Below are positions 16,180-24,320 of a stretch of 64,000 nt of DNA, in pieces; within the stretch, counting starts at the first letter, position 1; each line of letters starts with the position of its first letter. The translations under genes and the position numbers were made by a program. The notes under the pieces are model-generated. The model saw only the letters and a program-made list of their open reading frames with translations, ran no database searches and was not told the DNA's origin. The stretch is from Bradyrhizobium lablabi (lineage in GTDB: Bacteria > Pseudomonadota > Alphaproteobacteria > Rhizobiales > Xanthobacteraceae), in assembly GCF_018129385.1 (NCBI RefSeq), contig NZ_JAFCLN010000007.1, positions 186,001 to 250,000 on the forward strand, given 5' to 3'.

Positions 16180-17544
16180 TCAGGCCGCGGCTTGCGACAC
16201 GACCGTGCGCTCATACTCGCCCAGCATATTGCGCACGGTCGCGAGCCTATCGTCGGAGGTGTGGTGGCTGCCTTCGACGACGATCTCGGTGACGCGCCGA
16301 CCGACCTCTTCCTGCAATTCCAGGTCGTCGATACCGGTGATCGGCGGGATCGCGAGCACGGTATCGTGGCAGTAGGTCGGGATCAGGCCGCCCGAGCGAA
16401 GCGTCGAGGCCGGGACCTCCTCGCCTGCGGCGAGCTTGCGGATATCCCGGCGCAACAGCTTGCGCAGCATCACCACGCCCTTGTCGCAATAGGTTAGGTG
16501 CTCCAGGGCATGCCGTGCGATGGGGCGCTGCGAAACGATGGCGTCGTAGTCGCCGGGCAACCGCTGGCGTTCTTCGAATGACTGGCCAACGCCCTGCCCG
16601 TAGAAGTCGACCTTCTCCAGGCCACACTCTTCTTCCTTGCCAATGCCGCGCGGATTGACCTCGGCATGGAAGTGGCGCCATCCGATCACCTTGCAGGTTG
16701 TGTTGTCGATCGGCGTCGTCCAGCGCGTGATGCCGACGCGCGCAAACTGCTTGGTATCCTGGCCGTCCTCCCAGATGTGCCCGACCTGAGCAAGGTTCGG
16801 CATAATGATGTCGTTGGAACGAACCCAGACCTTGTCCTTCCAGCGACGAGTCGTGACGTAGATCATGCCCGTGGGCGTTTCGACGAAATCCATCACCGGC
16901 AGTTCGCCCCAAGTGTCGGAGAAATGCGAGAAGGTCACGCGCGTGTGCAGGAACACCGCATGCGCGGGATCCATGACGTTTTCCTGCACCTGGAGCCAGT
17001 TGCAGGGATAGGTGATGCAGTATGGAACGAGCTTATCGTCCGGATATTCGTAGCTGTCGTAGATCGGGAATTCGGGAATGCTCGCGGGCGGGCCGAAATA
17101 GCCGAAGATCAGGCCCTTATATTCCTTGCAAGGATAGGCACCGTGAAACAGGCGGTCCTTCAATGCGCTTCCCGGTGGATCGCCGGGCGTCTCAAGTACG
17201 CGCCCGTCCACACCGAACAGCCAGCCGTGATAGCAGCAGCGCAGCCCCTCCCCCGTCGGCAAGCCGAATTCGAGCGAGGTGCCGCGGTGGCTACAGTGGC
17301 GATCGAGGATACCGTACTCGCCCTTGGTGGTGCGGAAGACCACGAGATCCTCGCCAAACATCCGGAACCCAAGCGGCACTTCACCGAGTTCAGACGTCAA
17401 TGCGATCGGTTGCCAGTAGCGTCTCAGCAGGTCTCCGCCCGGTGAACCCTTCTCGACATGGGTCAGCTCCGCATTCTCGGCCGGTATCTCCTGCTTGAGA
17501 TACCCGCCATACGCGGTGGTGAGGAATTGCTTCTGAGCAACCAT
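16180..17544 (-). CDS. Rieske non-heme iron oxygenase, alpha subunit
   Basis: 454 aa. The Rieske [2Fe-2S] ligands are Cys84-x-His86 and Cys103-x2-His106 (CSHRG and CCYHGW). The catalytic mononuclear iron motif is Asn189...Asp192-x2-His195-x4-His200, the 2-His-1-carboxylate site. The N-terminal YWQPIALTSEL segment resembles the phthalate dioxygenase / O- and N-demethylase branch. It would oxidise a ring or remove a methyl group using O2 and electrons from the reductase at 8696-9709. It is the first gene of the operon and is divergent from a LysR regulator. The substrate is unknown. Confidence 0.92.
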   Translation of the reverse strand: MVAQKQFLTTAYGGYLKQEIPAENAELTHVEKGSPGGDLLRRYWQPIALTSELGEVPLGFRMFGEDLVVFRTTKGEYGILDRHCSHRGTSLEFGLPTGEGLRCCYHGWLFGVDGRVLETPGDPPGSALKDRLFHGAYPCKEYKGLIFGYFGPPASIPEFPIYDSYEYPDDKLVPYCITYPCNWLQVQENVMDPAHAVFLHTRVTFSHFSDTWGELPVMDFVETPTGMIYVTTRRWKDKVWVRSNDIIMPNLAQVGHIWEDGQDTKQFARVGITRWTTPIDNTTCKVIGWRHFHAEVNPRGIGKEEECGLEKVDFYGQGVGQSFEERQRLPGDYDAIVSQRPIARHALEHLTYCDKGVVMLRKLLRRDIRKLAAGEEVPASTLRSGGLIPTYCHDTVLAIPPITGIDDLELQEEVGRRVTEIVVEGSHHTSDDRLATVRNMLGEYERTVVSQAAA

Positions 17545-17761
17545 CGCCGGCTCCCTGCCCTTCTGGCGTCAATGCGCCGCGTCAAATTCTCCTTGTTCGA
17601 CTATTGCTTCCGGTCCTGGTTCTGCCAATAATAATTAGTTGCTGGTTTAGTTTGGTTTTTTTGAACTGCTCACAGATCGACCGGAATTGCTGAAAGGAGT
17701 TGCAGCTTTTTGCGCGAATGATGGGCAATTCAAACGCGACCATCTCGCGAAAAGGAACGAC

Positions 17762-18721
17762 GTGAGTCCCGACAAGAACCAGGACAAGCTCGAAGTGGGA
17801 GAGACCGTTCCGAAGCTCTCGCTACGGCAACTCACCTACTTTCTTGCGACCGCCAACAACGAGAGCGTGTTGCGGGCCGCAGAAACGCTCAATGTGTCGT
17901 CTGCGTCGATCTCAACCGCGATCGCCCAGATGGAGGAGTTTCTCCAGCTCCAGCTTTTCGTCCGTCGACATGCGCGAGGGTTGGTGCTGACCTCGGCGGG
18001 TCAGGACCTTGCTGCCCACGCCCGCAACATCCTCCTTCATGCGCGCGAGATCGAATCGGTCGCACAACGAGGTCCCTACAAGGCAGTTGGACGACTCAAC
18101 ATCGGCTGTCTCGCTACCATCGCTCCGTATCTCATCCCGCTGGTCCTGAAGGAGGTGGCGGAAAAGTACCCCGAGATCCAATTGCGTTGGCGAGAGGACA
18201 AGCACGAGGCGCTATTGGATGCGCTGCACGGCGGCGGGTTCGATCTCATCATCGTCTACGACTACGACATTCCGACGACGCTTCACGTGGCCCCATTGCG
18301 ATCGATGCCGGTGCAAGTGGTACTGCCGTCGTCCCATCCCCTTGCAAACAGCCAGACATGCTCACTGAAGGACCTGGTTGACGAGCCGATGATACTTCTC
18401 GATCAGCCGCGGACGCGCGATTATTTTCTTTCCCTGTTCGGTGGCAAAGGGTTGAGCCCAACGATCGCCCACAGGACCGAGTCCTTCGAAATGGTTCGGA
18501 GCCTTGTTGCGAATGGCTTTGGATACGCGCTCTTGAACTTTGTTCCACCTTATAATGTGGATGGGCACGGCAAGCTGGTTTCGCGCCCTCTGGCTGATGT
18601 CGATCGTCCACAAAATCTGGTGCTCGGCAGACTCTACCGCTTCCGGGCACCTCGACTTGTCGATGAGTTGTTCAAGTCCGTGAGCGCTGCCGTCCAGAAG
18701 CTTCAGATCTCAGCGACGTGA
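17762..18721 (+). CDS. LysR-family transcriptional regulator
   Basis: 319 aa. The GTG at 17762 follows an AAAAGGAA site; the longer frame from 17687 lacks a good site. The N-terminal winged helix-turn-helix has the LysR layout (LSLRQLTYFLATANNESVLRAAETLNVSSASISTAIAQME), and residues about 100-319 form the effector-binding domain with SHPLA and GFGYALLN segments. The gene is divergent from the Rieske operon with a 217-base shared promoter region, the classical arrangement for a LysR activator of the operon it faces. The inducer is unknown. Confidence 0.9.
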   Translation: MSPDKNQDKLEVGETVPKLSLRQLTYFLATANNESVLRAAETLNVSSASISTAIAQMEEFLQLQLFVRRHARGLVLTSAGQDLAAHARNILLHAREIESVAQRGPYKAVGRLNIGCLATIAPYLIPLVLKEVAEKYPEIQLRWREDKHEALLDALHGGGFDLIIVYDYDIPTTLHVAPLRSMPVQVVLPSSHPLANSQTCSLKDLVDEPMILLDQPRTRDYFLSLFGGKGLSPTIAHRTESFEMVRSLVANGFGYALLNFVPPYNVDGHGKLVSRPLADVDRPQNLVLGRLYRFRAPRLVDELFKSVSAAVQKLQISAT

Positions 18722-18900
18722 ATCGCAAGCGCGAGACGGCTCGGTTGTCGGCGAAGGCCATCTAACCGAAGGTCGTTGCCGGTTCTCCAACTGGGATATC
18801 GAGCGGTTCGAGTCCGAACGAAGGATTTCTACTTACACCCTTGCGCGGACTCTCAGGCGTTCCGTTCCATCGGCAAGGCAAAACACCGGGTACATCGATC

Positions 18901-19482
18901 TTGAGCACGCCAACAAATCCAGCCGTACTTGCGGAAAAAATCCTTACTGTCGGCCATTCCAACAGGTCGCTGCCCGAGTTTGTCGAGGTTCTGCGTTCCG
19001 CTGAAATCCAGACACTAATCGACGTGCGCCGATTTCCGATGTCGCGCCGGCACCCTCACTTCAATATTGGACCGCTAAGAGACGAACTTGCCTCGATCGG
19101 CGTCGCCTATCGTCATCTTCCTGAGCTTGGCGGCTACCGCGAGTCCCGCGGCACTCAATGTCAAAGCCCGAATGATGGTTGGCCTTCGGGGTTCCTGCGA
19201 AATTACGCCGACTATGCCATGACAGAAACATTCCAGGCCGCACTTACCGCTTTTCGGCAGTCCCTTCGGCCTCGAAGCGCGTTGATGTGCGCAGAAAAAT
19301 CATGGAGAGATTGCCATCGACAAATCATTTCCGACTATCTTATGGCGAATGGCCATCAGGTCACACATTTGGTTGACGCGGAAATCCACGAGGATGGAAG
19401 GCTTACTGCCTTCGCCCGGTTGCTGGACAAGAACACTATCCACTATCGCGCAAATCCTGCCCAGCTTCGGCTGGACGTCTGA
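18901..19482 (+). CDS. DUF488 family protein
   Basis: 193 aa if the TTG at 18901 is used; the frame is open back to a TTG at 18841, and no ATG precedes the conserved domain, so the start is uncertain. The DUF488 core is clear: ILTVGHSNRSLPEFVEVL, LIDVRRFPMSRRHPHFN, YRHLPELGG, and the cysteine motif LMCAEKSWRDCHRQIISDYL. Function is unknown; DUF488 proteins are found near DNA-modification and stress genes. It is the last gene of module 1 and appears unrelated to the Rieske operon, being close to the module end. Confidence 0.8.
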   Translation: MSTPTNPAVLAEKILTVGHSNRSLPEFVEVLRSAEIQTLIDVRRFPMSRRHPHFNIGPLRDELASIGVAYRHLPELGGYRESRGTQCQSPNDGWPSGFLRNYADYAMTETFQAALTAFRQSLRPRSALMCAEKSWRDCHRQIISDYLMANGHQVTHLVDAEIHEDGRLTAFARLLDKNTIHYRANPAQLRLDV

Positions 19483-19786
19483 AAAAGAGGCTCATGGAAC
19501 TTTAGTGCTAACCGCGGGCTTCTGACAAAACCGGCGCCCGCCGCCGTTCTGTCCCGTCGGGCTTTCCTTTTTTGTCCAACGTTCCGCTGCGAAGCTGGGG
19601 CGCCGCCGAAGGAAGCCAGGTGATGTCCTCGATCACGATGGCTCCCTCGGGACAATTGGTCGGAGCGGTGTAAATTTTTCTCGACCTCAAACGCCATGAG
19701 TGCGTCGCTGGCCTGCCGGCTGTTCTTGAATTCGTCGGGTTGAAGCCGTTCGGGCACAACCACGATGTCGCGCCAGGCACGGTCGT
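19483..19786. other. Gap with no recognisable gene (possible relic)
   Basis: 304 bases at the end of module 1 with no convincing gene. Two minus-strand frames each hold a few protein-like residues (RLQPDEFKNSRQASDAL in one, NCPEGAIVIEDITWLP in another), which could be a frameshifted remnant, but I cannot assign a family. Confidence 0.4.
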
Positions 19787-19894
19787 GACCGCACCAGTTT
19801 CGCACCAGAAACGACGTCATCGAAACACAACAAGAGCAATCGAACTCGAACGAAATCGCTGGAAAATCAACGAAACTGACCGCTATCTCCCGCC
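19787..19894. repeat. Module-end arm, copy A
   Basis: It begins GACCGCACCAGTTTCGCACC and runs to the tRNA-like core. The same arm occurs before the core at 45491 (from 45391) and at 56971. The 27 bases starting at 19787 differ from those at 56971 by one base. The 12-mer CGCACCAGAAAC is at 19801-19812. Confidence 0.65.
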
Positions 19895-19932
19895 CATAAC
19901 GGTCTGGTTGCAGGTTCGAGTCCTGCCGGGCC
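19895..19932 (+). repeat. att-like core, copy 2 (tRNA 3'-end fragment)
   Basis: 38 bases identical to 6917-6954 of the tRNA gene, from the anticodon to the acceptor stem. The 5' half of a tRNA is missing, so this is not a functional gene. It is followed by GACCA instead of CACCA. It separates module 1 from module 2. Confidence 0.85.
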
Positions 19933-19937
19933 GACCA

Positions 19938-20196
19938 GTAAATCAATGGCTTAGCTGTTTTTCATTTCGAAGCTTGTTCGCTACCGCATCAGAAATGCTT
20001 GCTTCGTTACTCTCACATGGTGCTTCGGCGGTCCACGAGGTACTTCTCCGGCTTCGATCCGCCCACGATCTCTCCACGCGATCGTAGATTCGGCGGCATT
20101 TTCGCAACGTGAGTGCAAGCAGCGGCTTGCTTTTCTGTGATCGGAACAGCGTCGAGGGTTGAGAACCTGCGGGCGGAACGTGCAGATCGGCGATGT
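19938..20196. repeat. Module-start arm, copy 2
   Basis: AAATCAAT follows the core, then TACCGCATCAGAAAT with its TACC at 19982, 50 bases after the core end. GATCGTAGATTCGGCGG lies near 20080-20096. A CCTGCGGGCGGAACGTGCAG block at about 20167-20186 reappears at the 56971-57133 scar. No gene is seen before 20249. Confidence 0.6.
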
Positions 20197-20248
20197 CCGC
20201 AGAGGCGGATGCAAATAGGCCGGTCAATGTCGGTTATATATTGAGGCG

Positions 20249-20560
20249 TCAAGCCCTCCCGGCAACGGAAGCGCGCCGCGCTTCGGCACCGGGAAACGGC
20301 GCCTGTTTTTCCCTAACCACAGGTAGCGCCGAGGCTTTATCCGCGTTGATCTCGATCCACTCGAGCCGATCGTCCGTGAGATTAAGATCCTCGGAAATCG
20401 CTGCGACAGGACAGAGCGGCACACAGGCACCGCAATCGATGCACGCGACCGGGTCAATATAGACCCGGTCGTCGTCTCCATGGAAACAGGAGACCGGACA
20501 TACGGTCACGCAATCCGTGAACCGGCACCCGGTGCAATTCTCGGTAACGACGTGCGGCAT
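20249..20560 (-). CDS. fdxA: 7Fe ferredoxin (FdxA type)
   Basis: 103 aa from ATG 20560, overlapping the stop of the molybdopterin oxidoreductase gene (ATGA). The N-terminal half closely follows the FdxA / ferredoxin I layout: TENCTGCRFTDCVTVCPVSC then CIDCGACVPLCPVAAI, giving cysteines for one [3Fe-4S] and one [4Fe-4S] cluster. The C-terminal tail is shorter and less conserved than in Azotobacter ferredoxin I. It is the last gene of the operon that starts with a ferredoxin-NADP reductase, so it probably carries electrons between the Mo enzyme and that reductase. Confidence 0.92.
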   Translation of the reverse strand: MPHVVTENCTGCRFTDCVTVCPVSCFHGDDDRVYIDPVACIDCGACVPLCPVAAISEDLNLTDDRLEWIEINADKASALPVVREKQAPFPGAEARRASVAGRA

Positions 20561-22746
20561 CAAGCGTGCTCCGCGATTGCGGCGCGACGAGCACCCATCG
20601 AGAGAGCCTCGATCGCTTCACTATCGACCTTGGCGACCTCGACGAGGTTATCGGAGAATGTTGGAGCGCGCCCCATGTTGGCAGCCCGGTCGGAACTGAT
20701 CGAATTGACGGCGCTCTTGGCCCGCGAGTCCGTTCCCCAATGCCCCAGATAGCTCGCGACCACGCCCCGTATCGTGTCGGTTGATAGGATCGCCGCACCG
20801 ATGAACGCACCTCGGTCGTTGAACACCTTGACGGTGTCGCCGTTGCCGATTCCACGCGGCCGGGCGTCCTCCGGGTGGATGATCAGGATGGGATCGCCCT
20901 GCCGCTTTCGTTGCTTGATCTCGTTCGCGTACTGCGAATTCAGGAAGCCGTGCGCCTTGGGACTGATGATGTTGAGCGGGTATTTCGCCGCGATCTGAGG
21001 CGCGCTGTCCCGCGACTCAAATGGCGGGATGTAAGTCGGCAGCGGATCGATATAGCTGCCGTCCTGCATGGCCTCGTAGCCCGCCCTGAACGGCGACGGA
21101 ACGAAGTCGCCCTGCTCCGCCAGGCTTGACTTGAACTCGCATTTTCCCGAGGGCGTTGGGAAATTACCCTCGGCGTGTGGGGCACGAGCGTCCTTGTCAC
21201 CTACTGCCGTCCGCATGTAGCCGTTCTGCTGCAGGGCCTCGAAGCTAATCCCCTGCATCATCGGCGACTCCCAATCAATGAAGTCGCGGATCATCTCCTC
21301 ATCGGTTCGACGCCACTCCGGCTCGTTGAATCCCATTGTTTCCGCCAGAAGCCGGAATAGTTGAGTATTCGGCACCGCTTCGCCGGGAGACTCGATCGCC
21401 TTGTTGTTGTAGGTCCAGTAGAAATGCCCCCACGAAAACATCAGATCGGTTTGCTCCGCCTGCATCGTCGCGGGCAAGATAATGTCGGCATATTTGGCCG
21501 TATCCGTCACGAAGAGATCGCTCACGACCAGGAAAAGATCCTCGCGAAGCAGACCCTTTTTAATGCGCTCCTGGTCCGGCGACTGCACGAGGGGATTGTG
21601 GTTATAGACCATCAACGATTTGATCGGCGGGTCCGACGTTTCAAGCAACACCTTTCCGAGATTATTGAGATTCAGGACGCGCGGATCTTCCTTGATCCAG
21701 TCGGGCCGACACATGGCATCCCATTTCATGGCGAAGGCCGAGAGGGTCAAACCGAGGTAGCCTCCGCCGACATGTCGCCACGCGCCAACGAGGGCCGGCA
21801 AGCAATTGATGGCACGAGATGCCTGGCCACCGTTGCGGCTACGTTCGATCGCAACCCCGAGCCGGATAACCGCCGGAGCCTGCGTGGCATATTCGCGAGA
21901 CAGAGTGAGAATATCCTGCTCGGGTATACCAGTGATCGCCGAAACCAGCTCTACAGGGTACTCGGCTGCGCGCGCCGCAAGCTCGTCAAACCCAACGGTG
22001 TATCGCTCGACGTAGTCACGATCGAACAGCCCCTCGGAAATGATGATATTCATCATGCCGAGCGCCAGCGCCGCATCGGTTCCGGGTCGAATCGGAATGT
22101 GCCAGTCTGCTTGTGTGGCTGTCCTACTGCGAAGGGGATCGATGGCGACGATCTTTGCGCCCCGTCGCTTTGCTTCCGCGATGAACGGCCAATGGTGATT
22201 GCCCGTGCTGAGCGTGTTGACCGCCCACAGAACGATATACCGGGAGTGAATCAGGCTTTCGGGATCGACCCCCGTGGAGGGACCGATCGTGAGATGCGTT
22301 CCGACTTCCCTGCCGACGCCACAGAAAGTCTTTTCCGCGATCGTCGAGCCGAGGCGGTTGAAGAAGGCGTCACCGACAGTCAGTCCGTTGAGGACCCCTT
22401 CTTGTCCCAGGTAGCTGCACGGCATGATCGCCTTGGACCCGAACTCGTCGATAATTCGGGCCCATCGATTTCTGATCTCGCCGAGCGCCTCCGCCCAGCT
22501 GATGCGCTCGAACTCGCCGGCACCTTTCGGCCCTACCCGCTTCATCGGATAGATGAGACGGTCCGGATTGTAGTGGTGCTTCGCGAAATCGTTCAGTTTG
22601 GTGCAGAGACGTCCCTGCGTTACGGGATGCTTCGGATCTCCCTGAACATCGATCAAGCGTCCGTTTTCAACGGTATAGATAAACGCACATGTGTCCGGGC
22701 AATCCTGCGGGCACGCACCCTTCACCGTCGTCTTTTCGGGATTCAT
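20560..22746 (-). CDS. Cytosolic molybdopterin oxidoreductase (DMSO reductase superfamily)
   Basis: 728 aa. The ATG at 22746 has GGAGC upstream; a GTG two codons earlier is possible. Residues 12, 16, 20 and 48 are the four cysteines of an N-terminal [4Fe-4S] site (C-x3-C-x3-C-x27-C). The MGD-binding core follows, with Cys in EKTFCGVGREVG at the expected Mo-ligand position, the DPLRSRTATQADWHIPIRPGTD segment and the C-terminal molydopterin dinucleotide-binding domain (about 610-720). No Tat signal is present, so it is cytoplasmic. The family includes formate dehydrogenases, nitrate reductases and hydratases; the substrate is unknown. The partner genes suggest ferredoxin-linked oxidation of the imported compound. 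Confidence 0.9.
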   Translation of the reverse strand: MNPEKTTVKGACPQDCPDTCAFIYTVENGRLIDVQGDPKHPVTQGRLCTKLNDFAKHHYNPDRLIYPMKRVGPKGAGEFERISWAEALGEIRNRWARIIDEFGSKAIMPCSYLGQEGVLNGLTVGDAFFNRLGSTIAEKTFCGVGREVGTHLTIGPSTGVDPESLIHSRYIVLWAVNTLSTGNHHWPFIAEAKRRGAKIVAIDPLRSRTATQADWHIPIRPGTDAALALGMMNIIISEGLFDRDYVERYTVGFDELAARAAEYPVELVSAITGIPEQDILTLSREYATQAPAVIRLGVAIERSRNGGQASRAINCLPALVGAWRHVGGGYLGLTLSAFAMKWDAMCRPDWIKEDPRVLNLNNLGKVLLETSDPPIKSLMVYNHNPLVQSPDQERIKKGLLREDLFLVVSDLFVTDTAKYADIILPATMQAEQTDLMFSWGHFYWTYNNKAIESPGEAVPNTQLFRLLAETMGFNEPEWRRTDEEMIRDFIDWESPMMQGISFEALQQNGYMRTAVGDKDARAPHAEGNFPTPSGKCEFKSSLAEQGDFVPSPFRAGYEAMQDGSYIDPLPTYIPPFESRDSAPQIAAKYPLNIISPKAHGFLNSQYANEIKQRKRQGDPILIIHPEDARPRGIGNGDTVKVFNDRGAFIGAAILSTDTIRGVVASYLGHWGTDSRAKSAVNSISSDRAANMGRAPTFSDNLVEVAKVDSEAIEALSMGARRAAIAEHA

Positions 22747-22788
22747 CTTCACGCTCCATCGATTAGAGAGATTGGATTCCTCGCTACG

Positions 22789-23181
22789 TCACATCGAATA
22801 AAGTTTACTCGTGATCTTCCACGTGCCGTCGATCCGGGCGAGAGCGAACACGTCGGTCCCCGTGAACTCGTCGGAGCCCAGCTTCAGGACAAACGGCACA
22901 TGGACGCTCGCAACCGGCCCCGTAATCGCCACGATCGGATTGGTGTGAAATTCCTCTACGTGCCCGTTCTTTTTGTGCAGGTCGTCGACCAGTTCGAGGA
23001 ACATCGGCAGGGTTGACACCGCAATCTTCTCGTCGGCGATCGAGCAGTGCGAAACATTGGCTGTTTCGGCAAACGCCTCGTGAAAAAGGCTCTTGTCGGC
23101 CTTGTGCAAGGCCTTCAGATAGGTTGCGATCGTGTCGAGAACGAGCTTTTCGTCGTTCGAAGCGGTTGCGGCTTGGGGCAT
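22789..23181 (-). CDS. NTF2-like / putative lumazine-binding family protein
   Basis: 130 aa from ATG 23181 (MPQAATASN). A small alpha+beta barrel protein of the NTF2/SnoaL-like class, with the LVLDTIATYLKALHKADKSLFHEAF helix, a HCSIADEKI strand and a C-terminal DGTWKITSKLYSM strand, typical of the putative lumazine-binding (DUF4440-like) group. It has no signal peptide. It lies between the ABC ATPase and the Mo enzyme. A second protein of exactly the same length and layout occurs at 58472-58864. The role may be isomerase, dehydratase or ligand carrier; this is not decidable here. Confidence 0.82.
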   Translation of the reverse strand: MPQAATASNDEKLVLDTIATYLKALHKADKSLFHEAFAETANVSHCSIADEKIAVSTLPMFLELVDDLHKKNGHVEEFHTNPIVAITGPVASVHVPFVLKLGSDEFTGTDVFALARIDGTWKITSKLYSM

Positions 23182-23249
23182 ATGCGTTTCCTTTTTGCTT
23201 GGTCGAAGAACAATTGATGGATTCTTATCGGTGGTCGCACGCGTGGCGG

Positions 23250-24320
23250 TCATTCCATTCCGAGACGATCTCCTTCGCTGTCGAACAGATGCAGCCGCCT
23301 CTCATCGAACACGACCGATCCGCCGTGGTCGTCAGGACCGTCGAGCTGACCCGAAACCCTGATCTTGATCAGCTGGCCGCCGAGCGTCGCGTTAACGATC
23401 GTGTAGCCGCCAAGCGGCTCGATTGAATTGACGGAGATACGGAAGCGGCGCGTCGCATGATCTCCCGCCCGATGGATATCCTCCGGACGTATCCCCAACG
23501 TTCCCTGCTCTCCGGCGGGAACGTCCCGTATTCCGGCGACGGCCACGACGATGTCGCCGCATTCGAAATGTCGTCCATCCGCGCTAAAGCGACCTTGAAA
23601 CAGGTTCATCGGAGGAGATCCGATCACTTGAGCGACTGACAGCGAATTCGGCTTGTTATAGACGTCGTCCGGGGCGCCGACCTGGGCCACACGACCATCG
23701 ATCACGACGGCGACCCGATCGGCTATCGCCATCACCTCTTCTTCGTCATGCGAAACATAGACGAAGGTCTGGTTGTTCGTTCGCTGAAGGCGCTTGAGCT
23801 CAACGCGCATTTCCTCGCGCAAACGGGCATCGAGCGCGGCGATCGGCTCATCCAGAAGGATCGCACGGCTGTCGGCGATCAAGGCCCGCCCCAGGGCGAT
23901 GCGCTGCCGTTCTCCGCCGGACATCTGCGCGGGGTTCTTGTGAAGAATATGCCCGACATGGAGAACGTCGGACACCGCATCAAGACGCGCCGCGATCTCC
24001 TTGCTGGAGACGCCTCGTTCGGTCAGCGGAAACGCGATGTTCTCACGGCCGCTCATGTGCGGAAACAAGGCAAGATTCTGAAACACCATCGAAATCTGCC
24101 GCTCCGCAACTTCCATCTCGTCGCTGTTGGCCCCGCCGATCAGGACCTTGCCCCGGTCCGGCTTCACGAGGCCGAGGATGAGCTTCAAGATGCTGGTCTT
24201 GCCCGCCGATGGCGGCCCCAGAATTCCAAACAGCTCACCCCGCTCCACGCTCAAATCGATCGGACCAAGCGTAAATTTTGGATACTTCTTGATCGCTCCT
24301 TGGATGCTGATCGCGTTCAC
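23250..24320 (-). CDS. CUT1-type ABC transporter ATPase (MalK/UgpC-like), second copy
   Basis: 356 aa. ABC domain at about 1-235: Walker A GPPSAGKTS (with a changed GPSGSGKS pattern), signature MSGGERQRIALGRAL and Walker B AILLDEP. A C-terminal TOBE/MalK-type regulatory domain follows. GTG start at 24320 overlaps the stop of the other ATPase (GTGA). Operons with two MalK-like ATPases for one CUT1 permease pair suggest a heterodimeric motor. It energises the permeases at 25431-27253. Confidence 0.9.
   Translation of the reverse strand: MNAISIQGAIKKYPKFTLGPIDLSVERGELFGILGPPSAGKTSILKLILGLVKPDRGKVLIGGANSDEMEVAERQISMVFQNLALFPHMSGRENIAFPLTERGVSSKEIAARLDAVSDVLHVGHILHKNPAQMSGGERQRIALGRALIADSRAILLDEPIAALDARLREEMRVELKRLQRTNNQTFVYVSHDEEEVMAIADRVAVVIDGRVAQVGAPDDVYNKPNSLSVAQVIGSPPMNLFQGRFSADGRHFECGDIVVAVAGIRDVPAGEQGTLGIRPEDIHRAGDHATRRFRISVNSIEPLGGYTIVNATLGGQLIKIRVSGQLDGPDDHGGSVVFDERRLHLFDSEGDRLGME

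Noticed and set aside
19508..19780. Minus-strand 90-codon frame at the end of module 1
   Set aside because: Possible frameshifted relic with a second frame, but no family is recognised, so it is not called as a gene or pseudogene.
19895..19937. Second and third tRNA genes at 19895 and 45491
   Set aside because: Only the part from the anticodon stem to the acceptor 3' strand is present; the D-arm and 5' acceptor strand are replaced by unrelated sequence, so no cloverleaf can form.
21361..23016. 551-codon plus-strand open frame opposite the molybdopterin oxidoreductase
   Set aside because: The opposite strand has clear 4Fe-4S and MGD motifs and coupled starts; the plus frame has low-complexity composition and no ribosome site.
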